Source of the DNA: Devosia nitrariae
GTDB lineage: Bacteria > Pseudomonadota > Alphaproteobacteria > Rhizobiales > Devosiaceae
Assembly: GCF_030160115.1 (NCBI RefSeq)
Contig: NZ_BSNS01000024.1
Coordinates: 1 to 64,000, forward strand
Length of the DNA: 64,000 nt
Direction of reading: 5' to 3'
Positions 7,748 through 16,586 of this stretch are shown here, piece by piece. The notes under the pieces were generated by a model. That model did no database searches, was not told the origin of the DNA, and saw nothing but the letters and a program-made list of their open reading frames with translations. The position numbers were made by a program, and so were the translations under genes. Each line of letters begins with the position of its first letter. The stretch's first letter is position 1.

Positions 7748-9535
7748 ATGGGCATTTACGGGGCTCTTTCCAGCGCGGTGACCGGATTGCGGGCGCAGGC
7801 GCACGCGCTCGAGAACATTTCGGGCAACATCGCCAACTCGCAGACCACAGGCTACAAGCGCATCGAGACCGATTTCCTCGACCTCATCCCCGATGCGCCG
7901 ATCTCGCGACAGGTGCCGGGCGCCGTGCTGGCGCAGTCGCGCTCGACCAATGACGTCAAAGGTGACATCAAGACGGTCGCCAACGAGACCTATATCGCGC
8001 TCAACTCAAACGGCTTCTTCATCGTCGAGCCCAAGGTTGGCCAGGCGGACGGTAACGCGGTCTTTGCTGGCACCAACTTCTATACCCGACGGGGTGATTT
8101 CGAGATCGACAAGGACGGGCGCCTGGTCAACGGGGCCGGCTATTTTCTCAAGGGCCTGCCGATCGACACGCGCACAGGCAACATCTCGGGCTCCGTGCCG
8201 GAGGTGATCCAGCTTTCCAATGCGTTCCTGCCTGCGCAATTGACCTCTCGCATTAATTATCAGGCGAACCTGCCTCAACTGCCCAAGACCACCGCCTACA
8301 ACGCCACCGTGCCGAACAGCGAACTGCTGCACGCGGCCGACTACATGACGGTGCCTGGCTCGGTGACCGCTACCATGACCGGCAGTATGGCCTTGACCGG
8401 TGCCAATCCAGCCGACAGCGCCAGCGGGGGGCCGTTCGTCGTCGGCGAGAGCCTGACGCTCAACGTCAACGGCACCAATGTCGTCTTTGACTTCTACGAT
8501 AGTGGCGCGGGCGCCTATTCCGGCTCCAACCAGGGCATCGACGTTTCGGGTGACATCGCGACGGCGCTTGCGGCCATGCAAACCGCGCTCAGGGCCAGTG
8601 GTGGCTCGGCGGCGGCCGACGCCACCGTGGGCATCAGCGGCGGCAATCTCGAGATCACGCTCGGCACCAATTATTCGGCGACGCTGACCGTCACCGGCGA
8701 TACGGCAACCCTTGGCAACCTAGGGCTAACCGATGGCGACATCGCCTATCCGGCTGTGCCGATCGTGCCGGTGGAGACGGTTTCGGCGGCCCAGAACACA
8801 CAGTTCCTCACCAATACCATCGCGGGTGGCGCCATCACCGTCTACGCGCAGAACGGCGCACCGGCCAACGTGCAGTTGCGCTGGGCCAAGGTCGACAGCC
8901 AGACCAATACGCCGCCGGGCACCGACACCTGGCACCTTTATTACATGTCGAACAGCAACGCCACGGGCAGCGCGCCTATGTGGTCGCGCGTCGATACCCA
9001 GTTCCAGTTCGGCGCTGACGGCTCGATGATCTCCCCCTCGGGTTCCTCCATCGAACTGAACAACCTCGCCGTCAACGGCGTTGCCATCGGTGACGTCGAC
9101 TTTCGCTACAACACCAACGGCCTCTCGCAGTTTGCCGATGTAAACGGCACGGCGAACGTCACCACCCTCAACCAGGACGGTTATGGCGCGGGCGAATTCG
9201 TCTCGGTCGCCATCAACGACAACGGCCGGGTGGTCGCCACCTATTCCAATGGCGAGCGCATCGACATGGCGCAGGTGGTGACGGCCGAGTTCAATGCCAT
9301 GAACAAGCTGAAGCGGCTCGACGGCGGCGTCTATTCGGCGACTTCGGAATCGGGGGAGGCGATCACCGACCTTTCGGGCGGAGGCATCATCGGCGGGTCG
9401 CTGGAAGCCTCCAACACCGACATCTCGGAGGAATTCACCAAGCTGATCGTCACCCAGCAGGCCTACGCTGCCGGCACCAGGATCGTCAGTACCGCCGACG
9501 AGATGCTGCAGGAAGCGCTGAATATGGTTCGCTAG
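7748..9535 (+). CDS. flgE: Flagellar hook protein FlgE
   Basis: The 595-residue product has the conserved N-terminal rod/hook motif (GALSSAVTGLRAQAHALENI, then SGNIANSQTTGYK) and the C-terminal D0 helix (FTKLIVTQQAYAAGTRIVSTADEMLQEALN). These helices polymerise into the hook, the universal joint between basal body and filament. It is longer than the usual 400-residue enterobacterial hook protein, with a large Ala/Gly/Thr-rich middle containing a segment (about residues 235-320) that resembles the repeat in the FlgL-like protein downstream. The ATG at 7748 follows GGGAG. It leads the flgE-flgK-flgL operon behind a sigma-54 promoter. Confidence 0.93.
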   Translation: MGIYGALSSAVTGLRAQAHALENISGNIANSQTTGYKRIETDFLDLIPDAPISRQVPGAVLAQSRSTNDVKGDIKTVANETYIALNSNGFFIVEPKVGQADGNAVFAGTNFYTRRGDFEIDKDGRLVNGAGYFLKGLPIDTRTGNISGSVPEVIQLSNAFLPAQLTSRINYQANLPQLPKTTAYNATVPNSELLHAADYMTVPGSVTATMTGSMALTGANPADSASGGPFVVGESLTLNVNGTNVVFDFYDSGAGAYSGSNQGIDVSGDIATALAAMQTALRASGGSAAADATVGISGGNLEITLGTNYSATLTVTGDTATLGNLGLTDGDIAYPAVPIVPVETVSAAQNTQFLTNTIAGGAITVYAQNGAPANVQLRWAKVDSQTNTPPGTDTWHLYYMSNSNATGSAPMWSRVDTQFQFGADGSMISPSGSSIELNNLAVNGVAIGDVDFRYNTNGLSQFADVNGTANVTTLNQDGYGAGEFVSVAINDNGRVVATYSNGERIDMAQVVTAEFNAMNKLKRLDGGVYSATSESGEAITDLSGGGIIGGSLEASNTDISEEFTKLIVTQQAYAAGTRIVSTADEMLQEALNMVR

Positions 9536-9545
9536 GGCAAGCTCT

Positions 9546-9587
9546 GGGCGCCGCCGGTCCGCTGAGGATAAGCGGCACCCGGCGCCC
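9546..9587 (+). other. Long intercistronic hairpin between flgE and flgK
   Basis: An outer 8-bp stem GGGCGCCG / CGGCGCCC (9546-9553, 9580-9587) encloses an inner stem CCGCT / AGCGG (9559-9563, 9571-9575). No T-run follows, so it is not a standard terminator. It could stabilise the hook mRNA or attenuate transcription into the hook-filament junction genes. Confidence 0.55.
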
Positions 9588-9637
9588 AAATTGCGCCGGG
9601 AGCGGCGCGCGGCACTACAATCCGAGAGGAGCCCAGA

Positions 9638-11473
9638 ATGGGTTTGATGTCCACGCTCAATAATGCGGTCACCGGGCTGCGGATCAACCAGGATTCGCTT
9701 ACCGTCGTTTCGCGCAACGTGGCCAATTCCGGCACGCCCGGCTACCACCGGCAGTCGCTCAATGTCGTTGACTATGCCGATCAGTCTTCGACCTATGCCC
9801 GCACGGTCGGGGTCAATCGGGCCTTCAACAAGAGCCTGCAGACTTACTACACGCGGCAGGTGTCGGATGCGGCGATGTCGTCGGTTGAGGCCAACTATCT
9901 CGACCGGCTGCAGACCTACCTTGGCAAGCCAGGCGATGCCGGCGCGCTCGACAACGTATTCCAGGACCTGCAGAACGCGCTGTCTTCGCTGGCGACCAGC
10001 CCGGATGACTATACCGTTCGCGCGCAAGTCGTTGCGCATGCCCAGACCATGGCCGAGACGCTCAACCGGCTCTCGTCGGACATCCAGACCATGCGGCAGG
10101 AGACCGAGGGGCAGATTGCCGCCGACGTCCACGCGCTCAACGGCATGCTGACCTCCCTGCAGGAAGTGAACCTCAGGTTGCTCGACCTCGGCACGGAGGA
10201 CGGCGCACGTGCCAACCTCCTCGACCAGCGCGACCGGCTGGTCTCGCAGATCGCCGAGAAGATCGACCTGCAGGCCGATTATCGCCCGGACGGTACGGTG
10301 GCGCTGATGACGCGCTCGGGCGTCGGACTTCTCGACGGGCGCGCCTCGACCTTCAAGTTCGAGTCGGCCGGTAACCTCGCGGCAACGTCACAATTTAACT
10401 ACGATCCGGACATCACCAAGGTCGGCAAGCTTATGCTGACCACGCCTTCGGGCCTGACGCTCGATCTCGTGCAGCAGGGGGTCATCCAGGGCGGCGAACT
10501 CGGCGGCCTGCTTACGCTGCGCGACCGCACCCTGGTCGAGGCGCAGTCGCAGCTCGACGAAATCGCCGCGAGCCTGGCCCAAGCCTTCGGCACGGTACAG
10601 ACGTCGGGCCAGGCGGTGACCGCGGGCGCGGCCGAAGGATTCGAGCTCGACATCGGCGACATCGCGCCGGGGCAGGATATGCTCATCAACTATGTCGAGA
10701 ATGGCGTTTCCCGGCAGGTGCGTGTCGTCAATACGACGCAGGATCTCGACTACAAGGACGCCAGCGGTGTTCGGGTGATCGGCGTCGATATGTCGGCGGG
10801 CGCGACGTCGATGGCCACCCGCCTCGACAGCCTGCTACCGGGGCTCGACTTCGCCAACCCGTCCGGCACGATGTTGCGCGTCCTGGACGATGGGGCGACG
10901 GGCAATATCGACATCGGCTCGGTCGTCGGGCGTACCAGTTCCACGGCGGCGCAGGGCGCTGGTCTGGCGCTCAACCTCTTCGTCGATTCCGGCAATAGCG
11001 GGTTCACCAACAATCTCGATACCGACCCGCCACAGAAGCTGGGGTTTGCCGCCCGTATCTCGGTCAACACGGCGGTGATCGCAGACAACCGGGTACTGGT
11101 TCAGCACGAAGTGGGCGGCTCGCTCGGCGACAGCTCGCGGCCCGATTACCTCGTCAACCAGCTCAAGAATATGAAGTTCGTCTCGGGTGGTGACCCGAAG
11201 GCAAATCCAAACGTCTTCCAGCTCAATGGCAATGCCAGTGAGATTGTCTCCCAGGTCATGGGCTACCAGGGCAGCTCCATTGCCTCGGCGCTTTCGCGTA
11301 GCGACGGCCGGCAACTTACCCTCGACACGGTCGTTCAGCAGATGGATACCGAATACGGCGTTAATATCGACGAGGAAATGGCCCGGCTGATCGAGCTGCA
11401 GAACGCCTACGCGGCCAATGCGCGGGTGGTTTCGATCGTCCAGGAACTGCTTGCCGAACTATTTAGAATCTAA
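9638..11473 (+). CDS. flgK: Hook-associated protein 1 FlgK
   Basis: The 611-residue product opens with MSTLNNAVTGLRINQDSLTVVSRNVANSGTPGY-type residues and a coiled-coil N-terminal half (DLGTEDGARANLLDQRDRLVSQIAE is a FlgK hallmark). It ends with the D0 helix MARLIELQNAYAANARVVSIVQELL. FlgK forms the first junction ring between hook and filament. GAGAGGAG precedes the ATG. The gene follows flgE after a 102-bp gap that holds a long hairpin, and is followed after 14 bp by the flgL-like gene. Confidence 0.92.
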   Translation: MGLMSTLNNAVTGLRINQDSLTVVSRNVANSGTPGYHRQSLNVVDYADQSSTYARTVGVNRAFNKSLQTYYTRQVSDAAMSSVEANYLDRLQTYLGKPGDAGALDNVFQDLQNALSSLATSPDDYTVRAQVVAHAQTMAETLNRLSSDIQTMRQETEGQIAADVHALNGMLTSLQEVNLRLLDLGTEDGARANLLDQRDRLVSQIAEKIDLQADYRPDGTVALMTRSGVGLLDGRASTFKFESAGNLAATSQFNYDPDITKVGKLMLTTPSGLTLDLVQQGVIQGGELGGLLTLRDRTLVEAQSQLDEIAASLAQAFGTVQTSGQAVTAGAAEGFELDIGDIAPGQDMLINYVENGVSRQVRVVNTTQDLDYKDASGVRVIGVDMSAGATSMATRLDSLLPGLDFANPSGTMLRVLDDGATGNIDIGSVVGRTSSTAAQGAGLALNLFVDSGNSGFTNNLDTDPPQKLGFAARISVNTAVIADNRVLVQHEVGGSLGDSSRPDYLVNQLKNMKFVSGGDPKANPNVFQLNGNASEIVSQVMGYQGSSIASALSRSDGRQLTLDTVVQQMDTEYGVNIDEEMARLIELQNAYAANARVVSIVQELLAELFRI

Positions 11474-11487
11474 GGAGGGGCCGAACC

Positions 11488-13371
11488 ATGATCGTCAATA
11501 AGTCGATGTATCCGTTGCAGACCGGGTTTTCGGTGCTCTCCAAAATGCAGAGCCGCATGAGCGTGCTGCAGATGCAGTTGGGAACCGGACAGAAGTCCTC
11601 GACCCTTGCAGGGATGGGGCGCGACCTGCCGCTGTCATTGAGCGTACGCTCGCGGCTCGCCCGTATCGAGGGGTTCAGCGCCAATATCGAGACCGTCAAC
11701 CTGCGTCTTGATTTCTTCGACAACACCATGTCGCGCTTCGACAAGATCGAAGGCGAGGCGCGCAACTCGGCGCTGCCGGGCCAATACGGCACCGGCGACA
11801 TCAACGTGGCGACGCTCCCGGGCCTGTCGCGGGCGCGCTTCGACGAGATCGTCACCATGCTCAATTCAGAGGTCGCCGGCCGCTATCTTTTCGGTGGCTC
11901 GGTGACCGACCGGCCACCGCTCCCCAACGAGCGGGTATTGCTCGAGGGCGAGGGGGGGCGGGATGGTTTCCGCACCGTGGCGGGCGAAAGAAAACTCGCC
12001 GATGCCGGCGCCGACGGCCTGGGGCGACTGACGACGAGCACGACGGGCACCACAGTCTCTCTCACCGAGGACGGCGTGCACCCCTTTGGTTTCAAGCTCT
12101 CGGTCCTGCCAGCCTCGAATAGCTTCGTTTCCGTATCGGAGACCACGGTCGTTCCCGGTCCGCGCTCGATGGACCTCGACTTCACCGCCCTGCCGGTCGC
12201 GGGACAATCGGTCACTATGGGCTTTACCCTGCCGGACGGCACCGAGACGCAGATCACGCTGGAAGCGACGGAGGCTGCTCCTCCGGGCAAGGGCCAGTTC
12301 ACCATTGGGGTCGACGAGGCGGCGACGGCTGCCAACTTCGAGACGGCATTACGCTCGAGCCTGACTGACGAAGCATCGACGACACTTTCGGCTGCTTCGA
12401 CGTTCGCGGCATCGCAGAACTTCTTCAACGGTCCTGGAGAGCCGGTGCTGCGGGTCGACGGCAACCCCGCGACAGCAACGGCTCTGCGCCTTGCCACGCT
12501 GACCGACACGGTGATGTGGTATTCGGGAGAGAGCCCGGCGGTCAGCGCCGCCAATCTCGGGCGGCTGGATATCGAGCAGTCTGGGGATACGGTGACGCTT
12601 GAGGAGAGGGCACCGGTCTCGGCCGCGCATGGCTTCCAGGTGACGGACGTATCACCTTCGACCCCCAATATCACGACGGGCCCGCCGGCCGGAGATCCGG
12701 CTTCGCTTTCGGTGCAGTTCACGGCTCCGCCCGCAGCGGGCGAAACCGTCAGCGTCACCCTGACGGAGCCGAACGGGACGACCCGCACGGTCCGCCTCAC
12801 GGCGGTTAGCGGCAAGGCTGGGCCGGGCCAGTTCAGCATCGGCGCCGACGCGAACGCGACGGCGGCAAATTTTGCCGCTGCGCTCAACGACGGTATTTCG
12901 GCCGCCGCCAGCGCGGCCGAAGGTAATCCGCGTCAGAGTGTCACCGCCCAGGTCGATGACGCAACCAAAGCCGCTTACGGGGTCCAAGCCAACGAAAGCG
13001 GGTTCCTGCGCCTGATGCGCACGATGGCGGCGATGTCAATCGAGACCTATCCTACCGGCGACTCGTCTTCTCGCGGCCGGTTCGATGCCATGGCGACGCG
13101 TCAGATGGCGGAGATGGGCGAGCAGCACAATGCCGAGCGTGGCTCGATCGAGATCGTGACCATGGAGCTGGGCATCGCTCGCATGACCTCGGACAACTCG
13201 GCTCAACGGCATACTAACTATAAGGCCCAGCTAGACAACCTGCTCGCAGACGTGGAAACGGTCTCGAAAGAAGACGTGGCCATGGAGATCCTTGCCCTGC
13301 AGACCCGGCTCGAGGCTAGCTATCAGGTGACGGCCATGGTCGCGCAGCTGAGCCTGGCGCGGTACATCTAG
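11488..13371 (+). CDS. flgL: FlgL-like hook-filament junction protein, enlarged
   Basis: The 627-residue product has flagellin/FlgL-type D0-D1 ends (residues 1-140: LSKMQSRMSVLQMQLGTG..., GRYLFGGS; residues 510-627: IEIVTMELGIARM..., LDNLLADVETVSKEDVAMEILALQTRLEASYQVTAM). Typical FlgL is about 300-320 residues. The extra length is a tandem duplication of about 100 residues, roughly 189-292 and 368-470, both containing a beta-rich block ending GQF(T/S)IG and T-AANF-AAL. It should form the second junction ring; the insert would project from the surface. AAGGAGGG precedes the ATG, and a strong terminator follows. Confidence 0.85.
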   Translation: MIVNKSMYPLQTGFSVLSKMQSRMSVLQMQLGTGQKSSTLAGMGRDLPLSLSVRSRLARIEGFSANIETVNLRLDFFDNTMSRFDKIEGEARNSALPGQYGTGDINVATLPGLSRARFDEIVTMLNSEVAGRYLFGGSVTDRPPLPNERVLLEGEGGRDGFRTVAGERKLADAGADGLGRLTTSTTGTTVSLTEDGVHPFGFKLSVLPASNSFVSVSETTVVPGPRSMDLDFTALPVAGQSVTMGFTLPDGTETQITLEATEAAPPGKGQFTIGVDEAATAANFETALRSSLTDEASTTLSAASTFAASQNFFNGPGEPVLRVDGNPATATALRLATLTDTVMWYSGESPAVSAANLGRLDIEQSGDTVTLEERAPVSAAHGFQVTDVSPSTPNITTGPPAGDPASLSVQFTAPPAAGETVSVTLTEPNGTTRTVRLTAVSGKAGPGQFSIGADANATAANFAAALNDGISAAASAAEGNPRQSVTAQVDDATKAAYGVQANESGFLRLMRTMAAMSIETYPTGDSSSRGRFDAMATRQMAEMGEQHNAERGSIEIVTMELGIARMTSDNSAQRHTNYKAQLDNLLADVETVSKEDVAMEILALQTRLEASYQVTAMVAQLSLARYI

Positions 13372-13406
13372 GCTCCGGTCTCAGCGACCATTCCCGTCGG
13401 TGAATA

Positions 13407-13439
13407 GCGAAAGCCCCGAACATCGTTCGGGGCTTTCGC
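13407..13439. terminator. Bidirectional terminator between flgL and flaF
   Basis: A perfect 15-bp stem (GCGAAAGCCCCGAAC, 13407-13421, with its complement 13425-13439) and a three-base loop sits between convergent operons. Short A and T runs lie within the stem on both strands. Confidence 0.8.
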
Positions 13440-13462
13440 TCGTTCGGGGGTTTGACGACGGC

Positions 13463-13840
13463 TCAGCTGGGTTGCTGGGCGCGCAGGCCGGCCGCCAGTT
13501 CGCGGTTGATGTTGATCAGCACGTCGAGCTTCTGGGGCTCGGGACGCAGCATGATCTCGTGTGAGCGTTTCATCACGAACAGGCCGAGATTGGCGATGTT
13601 CTGGCGGATCGGGGCGGCGAGGGGATGGCTCTCATTGGTGGCCGAGTTGATGAAGACGTTCCACAACTTCCGGTTGAAGGTGAGCACCTGGTTGAGCTCT
13701 CGGGGGTCGTCCTCCCAATTGTCGCGCAACCTTTGCAGGTTAGCGGCGGACCGCGTGAGCAGGTTCGCCTCCAGATCGCGAGGATTAGTCGTCCGCTTGG
13801 CGACCTGTTGGTAGGCTGCCGCCGCCTGGTTCTGCTGCAT
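13463..13840 (-). CDS. flaF: Flagellar regulator FlaF
   Basis: The 125-residue helical product (AAAAYQQVAKRT, then LWNVFINSAT and NIANLGLFVMKR) is a full-length FlaF, the alphaproteobacterial factor that promotes flagellin synthesis and secretion and opposes FlbT. Its ATG at 13840 lies 56 bases inside the end of flbT in another frame, an unusually long overlap that suggests coupled translation. The order fliC-flbT-flaF on one strand is the common alphaproteobacterial arrangement. Confidence 0.9.
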   Translation of the reverse strand: MQQNQAAAAYQQVAKRTTNPRDLEANLLTRSAANLQRLRDNWEDDPRELNQVLTFNRKLWNVFINSATNESHPLAAPIRQNIANLGLFVMKRSHEIMLRPEPQKLDVLININRELAAGLRAQQPS

Positions 13841-14216
13841 GTGCGAAAATGCCCCTCTCGTGCTCGATCAGCTTTTTTGCTGCCTTGAGAGCCTTATAGA
13901 GGTTTCCGGTTAATATCTCGTTATTGATTTGGTCAATAAATGGGAGTGTTGATGGCGCTGCTTTGATGATATCATTAACAAGCTCGAAATACTCTCCGCG
14001 CAAGGTAGAGATGTCATCCTCCAGATACATCAACTGAACGGCGAGGTAGATCCTCTTGGCAGGGCTGTCCGCCGTCGCCGGGGTGAGGATATCCTTTTCA
14101 CGCAGAATGGGCGCCTTTCCGTCAATGAAAAAGCGGGCACGCTGATCGGAATTGGTCACGATGCAGTTGCCGATGATCAGGCGTTCGCCCGGTTTGAGTT
14201 CGACCTTGAGCGACAT
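13785..14216 (-). CDS. flbT: Flagellin translational repressor FlbT
   Basis: The 143-residue product from the ATG at 14216 begins MSLKVELKPGERLIIGNCIVTN, the canonical FlbT start; the frame extends upstream but is not family-like there. FlbT binds flagellin mRNA leaders and limits flagellin translation until the hook is complete. Core residues LREKDIL, YLAVQLMYL and YF-LVNDIIKAAPS are present. Its last 18 codons overlap the start of flaF. It lies 131 bp downstream of fliC, past a terminator hairpin. Confidence 0.92.
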   Translation of the reverse strand: MSLKVELKPGERLIIGNCIVTNSDQRARFFIDGKAPILREKDILTPATADSPAKRIYLAVQLMYLEDDISTLRGEYFELVNDIIKAAPSTLPFIDQINNEILTGNLYKALKAAKKLIEHERGIFAHAAEPGGGSLPTGRQADD

Positions 14217-14297
14217 GGAGGTTGCCTCGAATCGATAAAATGCGTCGCCAGTATAGACGAGGAGTTCTTCCCCTGCTTCCCATGGACGTGGTGAACG

Positions 14298-14327
14298 AAA
14301 AAAGGCGGGCCGAGGCCCGCCTTTTTC
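14298..14327 (-). terminator. Terminator after flagellin gene
   Basis: Stem GGCGGGC / GCCCGCC (14304-14310, 14315-14321) with a CGAG loop is flanked by runs of five A and five T, so it terminates on either strand. It follows fliC by about 20 bases and separates it from flbT-flaF. Confidence 0.85.
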
Positions 14328-14346
14328 CAAGTTCGAGGCGTTGGTC

Positions 14347-15495
14347 TTAGAACAGGCGCAGCACGGCCTGGTCGGCCTGCGAGGCCATCGACAAGGCCGT
14401 GGATGACAGCTGCTGACGGGTCTGCAGTGCCAGCATATTCGCCGCTTCCTCGTTGGCATCGGCCAGGGTGAGGTTGGCAGCGCCGGTCTGCAGCGTGTTG
14501 ATCATGTTCTTGGAGAAGTCCTGACGGTTCTCCACGATCGACAGGCTCGAACCGAAGGCGGACGACTGCGAACGGACGGTGTTGATGGCGGTCTTCACGT
14601 CGGTAAGGATCGAGTCGATATTGGTATCGCTGTCGAGGTCCGAAGCTACCATGGCCGTCTCGACGCCAAGGCTGGCCGAGTTGATAGAGTCGCCGTTCTT
14701 GGTCTGGATTTCCAGTTCGGAAGTGCCGGTCTCGTTGAACGTGATCTTGAGCAGATCGCCGCGCAGCAGGTTAACACCATTGAACGAGGCGTCATCGGCC
14801 AGCTTGTCGAGCTGGTCGCGAAGTTCGTTGTACTGGTCGGCGAGATCGGCGCGGACAGAGTTGCCCTCGATGGTGGTACCAGTAACCGACGTCGTGCCGG
14901 CAACCTCCAGGTCGCCTGTCGACAGGTTCTCGATGCGAAGCTTGCCGTTGTCGTTGGACGCGCGAACGGCGCCCTCGAGCGTGCCACCTGCCTCAGCTGC
15001 TGTGTTGATAGCAGCCACCGCTCCGTCAAGGGTCAAACCGCTAAGGTCGATCGAGATCGGCGTACCGGCGGTGAGATCCTCAGTGGTCGCACCACCGCGG
15101 AAGGTGATGGCCGAAGCCGCGTCAAACTGGCCGGGGGTCGTGCCGGCGGCGTAGGTAGCATCGAGCTCATAGGATTGAGTCTGGAAGGACTTGTCCTGAC
15201 GAGCCTGACGCAGGGTTGACTGCATCGATTCCAGCGTCTTGGTGATCGCCTTGAGACCATTGTCGGCTGCCTGTAGCGTCTGGATGCCGTTGGCCATGCC
15301 GTCAAGCAGCTGGCTCATATCACCGGCACGGCTGTTGAGGCCGGAAGCAGTGAAGAAGTTGGTCGGGTTGTCGAGAGCAGAATTCACCTTGTTGCCGGTG
15401 GCCAGACGCTCCTGCGTCTTGCCCATCTGGGCAGCGGTGTTCTGGAGCGAAAGCAGGTTCGAGCGAACGGCTTTCGAAAGCGAGATATCGGACAT
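14347..15495 (-). CDS. fliC: Flagellin
   Basis: The 382-residue product has the paired coiled-coil ends of flagellin: N-terminal LLSLQNTAAQMGKTQERLATGNKVNSALDNP and C-terminal NMINTLQTGAANLTLADANEEAANMLALQTRQQLSSTALSMASQADQAVLRLF. The middle (about 140-280) is the variable exposed domain. It lacks cysteine, as expected for an exported filament subunit. AGAGGAAA precedes the ATG. I found no sigma-54 promoter with correct spacing upstream; a pair of TTAA sequences there has an eight-base rather than seven-base spacer. Confidence 0.95.
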   Translation of the reverse strand: MSDISLSKAVRSNLLSLQNTAAQMGKTQERLATGNKVNSALDNPTNFFTASGLNSRAGDMSQLLDGMANGIQTLQAADNGLKAITKTLESMQSTLRQARQDKSFQTQSYELDATYAAGTTPGQFDAASAITFRGGATTEDLTAGTPISIDLSGLTLDGAVAAINTAAEAGGTLEGAVRASNDNGKLRIENLSTGDLEVAGTTSVTGTTIEGNSVRADLADQYNELRDQLDKLADDASFNGVNLLRGDLLKITFNETGTSELEIQTKNGDSINSASLGVETAMVASDLDSDTNIDSILTDVKTAINTVRSQSSAFGSSLSIVENRQDFSKNMINTLQTGAANLTLADANEEAANMLALQTRQQLSSTALSMASQADQAVLRLF

Positions 15496-15648
15496 GTTGT
15501 TTCCTCTTCTAGGAGACCGATTGCATTGACGCCTCTTCCTGAGACGTGAGGAGGATGCCCACGACGAAATAAAGAACCGTTAATGGCATCGTTAAAGGCA
15601 GCACCATCGCGTCGATTTTTGCAGCCGTTGCAGGCGCCTCACGCTGCG

Positions 15649-15987
15649 CTAGACGAGCCGGCGCGGCAGGAGCGGGACGGGCTCCTGTGGCAGCCTGCGT
15701 GAGTCGAGGCGCCGCGCCAATTCCTCATAGCTCTCGGGCATGACGGGAAGCTCGGCGGCGGCAATGGAAGCGGCGAACATGGCGCCCGCTGGCAAATCGC
15801 TATCGCTTGCCGGGGCGCGGCGTCGCTGACGCTCGCGCGGTCGTTGATCGGCCAGAAGCGCGGCCTGGCGGGCCGGAACCGTGCTGTCCTGCAGGATGGT
15901 GGCATGTCCCGGCGAAGTGCGGGGGCGATAGTCGGCGCTGGCGGCGGCGCCAGCGAGGATCGGCCCGGTAGCGGACACGACAGCCAT
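15649..15987 (-). CDS. Hypothetical protein within flagellar cluster
   Basis: The 112-residue product is Ala/Arg/Pro-rich and matches no family I recognise. The N-terminal half is low in predicted structure; the C-terminal part LPVMPESYEELARRLDSRRLPQEPVPLLP could be a short amphipathic helix. AAGGA lies seven bases before the ATG, and the gene sits between fliC and the flgN-like gene on the same strand, so it is likely a real flagellar-cluster gene. There is no signal peptide or transmembrane segment. It might be a chaperone or regulator, but this is only a guess from context. Confidence 0.6.
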   Translation of the reverse strand: MAVVSATGPILAGAAASADYRPRTSPGHATILQDSTVPARQAALLADQRPRERQRRRAPASDSDLPAGAMFAASIAAAELPVMPESYEELARRLDSRRLPQEPVPLLPRRLV

Positions 15988-16118
15988 GGGTCATCCTTAC
16001 GCTCTAACGATCGCGCCGCCGGCGGGCCGGCGGCGGACGGGATCGGAGGGATGATGCGCGGGCGGCGTTTTAGCCGATGTTGCTGTGATCGCACAATTTT
16101 AGTTCAATGTGAACGCGA

Positions 16119-16586
16119 TCAGCGTGCCTTGTTCACGGCGATCCCACGGGCGGAATCGGTCGGGTCGACGGCGGTGGTGCCGTCTGCGCCGTAGGTCTCG
16201 GGCCTGGCATCCCGGCCGACGAGCATGGCGACGTCCGTCAGGATGTCGTCGGTCACAGCGCGGGCCGTAGCGATCACGCGCAGGTTCTCGGCCATTTGCG
16301 TGGCAAGACGCTCGTGACCAAGGCGCAGTGCGTCGAGTTCGGCCGGCGCCTCGACCTTGAGGCGCTCCGCCTGTCGCTGAATGGAACGGGCGAAGCCGAC
16401 ATAGTCCTGGGCCAGACGGGTCTTTTCAGGCGTCAGTGTTGCCGAGTCGCGGAAGTGGCCAGCCTTGAGAAGGGTGGTTTCGTGGTTCATGACCTCTACG
16501 AGGGCGGCAAGCGCAGCCTCGGCGCTGGCGCAGAGGTCCGTGGCGGGCAGGCTGTCGAGGGCGGAAAGGCGTTCTGCGGCGGACAT
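16119..16586 (-). CDS. flgN: FlgN/FlbY-like flagellar export chaperone
   Basis: The 155-residue helical product (LVEVMNHETTLLKAGHFRDSATLTPEKTRLAQDYVGF) has the heptad and E-T-LL-AG pattern of FlgN-type chaperones, which escort the junction proteins FlgK and FlgL to the export gate. In Caulobacter the gene at this place after flgI is called flbY. Its ATG directly abuts the flgJ stop (TAGATG), so flgI-flgJ-flgN form one translationally coupled operon. Confidence 0.7.
   Translation of the reverse strand: MSAAERLSALDSLPATDLCASAEAALAALVEVMNHETTLLKAGHFRDSATLTPEKTRLAQDYVGFARSIQRQAERLKVEAPAELDALRLGHERLATQMAENLRVIATARAVTDDILTDVAMLVGRDARPETYGADGTTAVDPTDSARGIAVNKAR

Noticed and set aside
8726..10132. 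468-codon open frame antisense to flgE/flgK
   Set aside because: Covers two real genes in part and shows no family pattern.
15575..15600. TTAA pair upstream of fliC as a CtrA box
   Set aside because: Spacer is eight, not seven, bases; kept only as a possibility.
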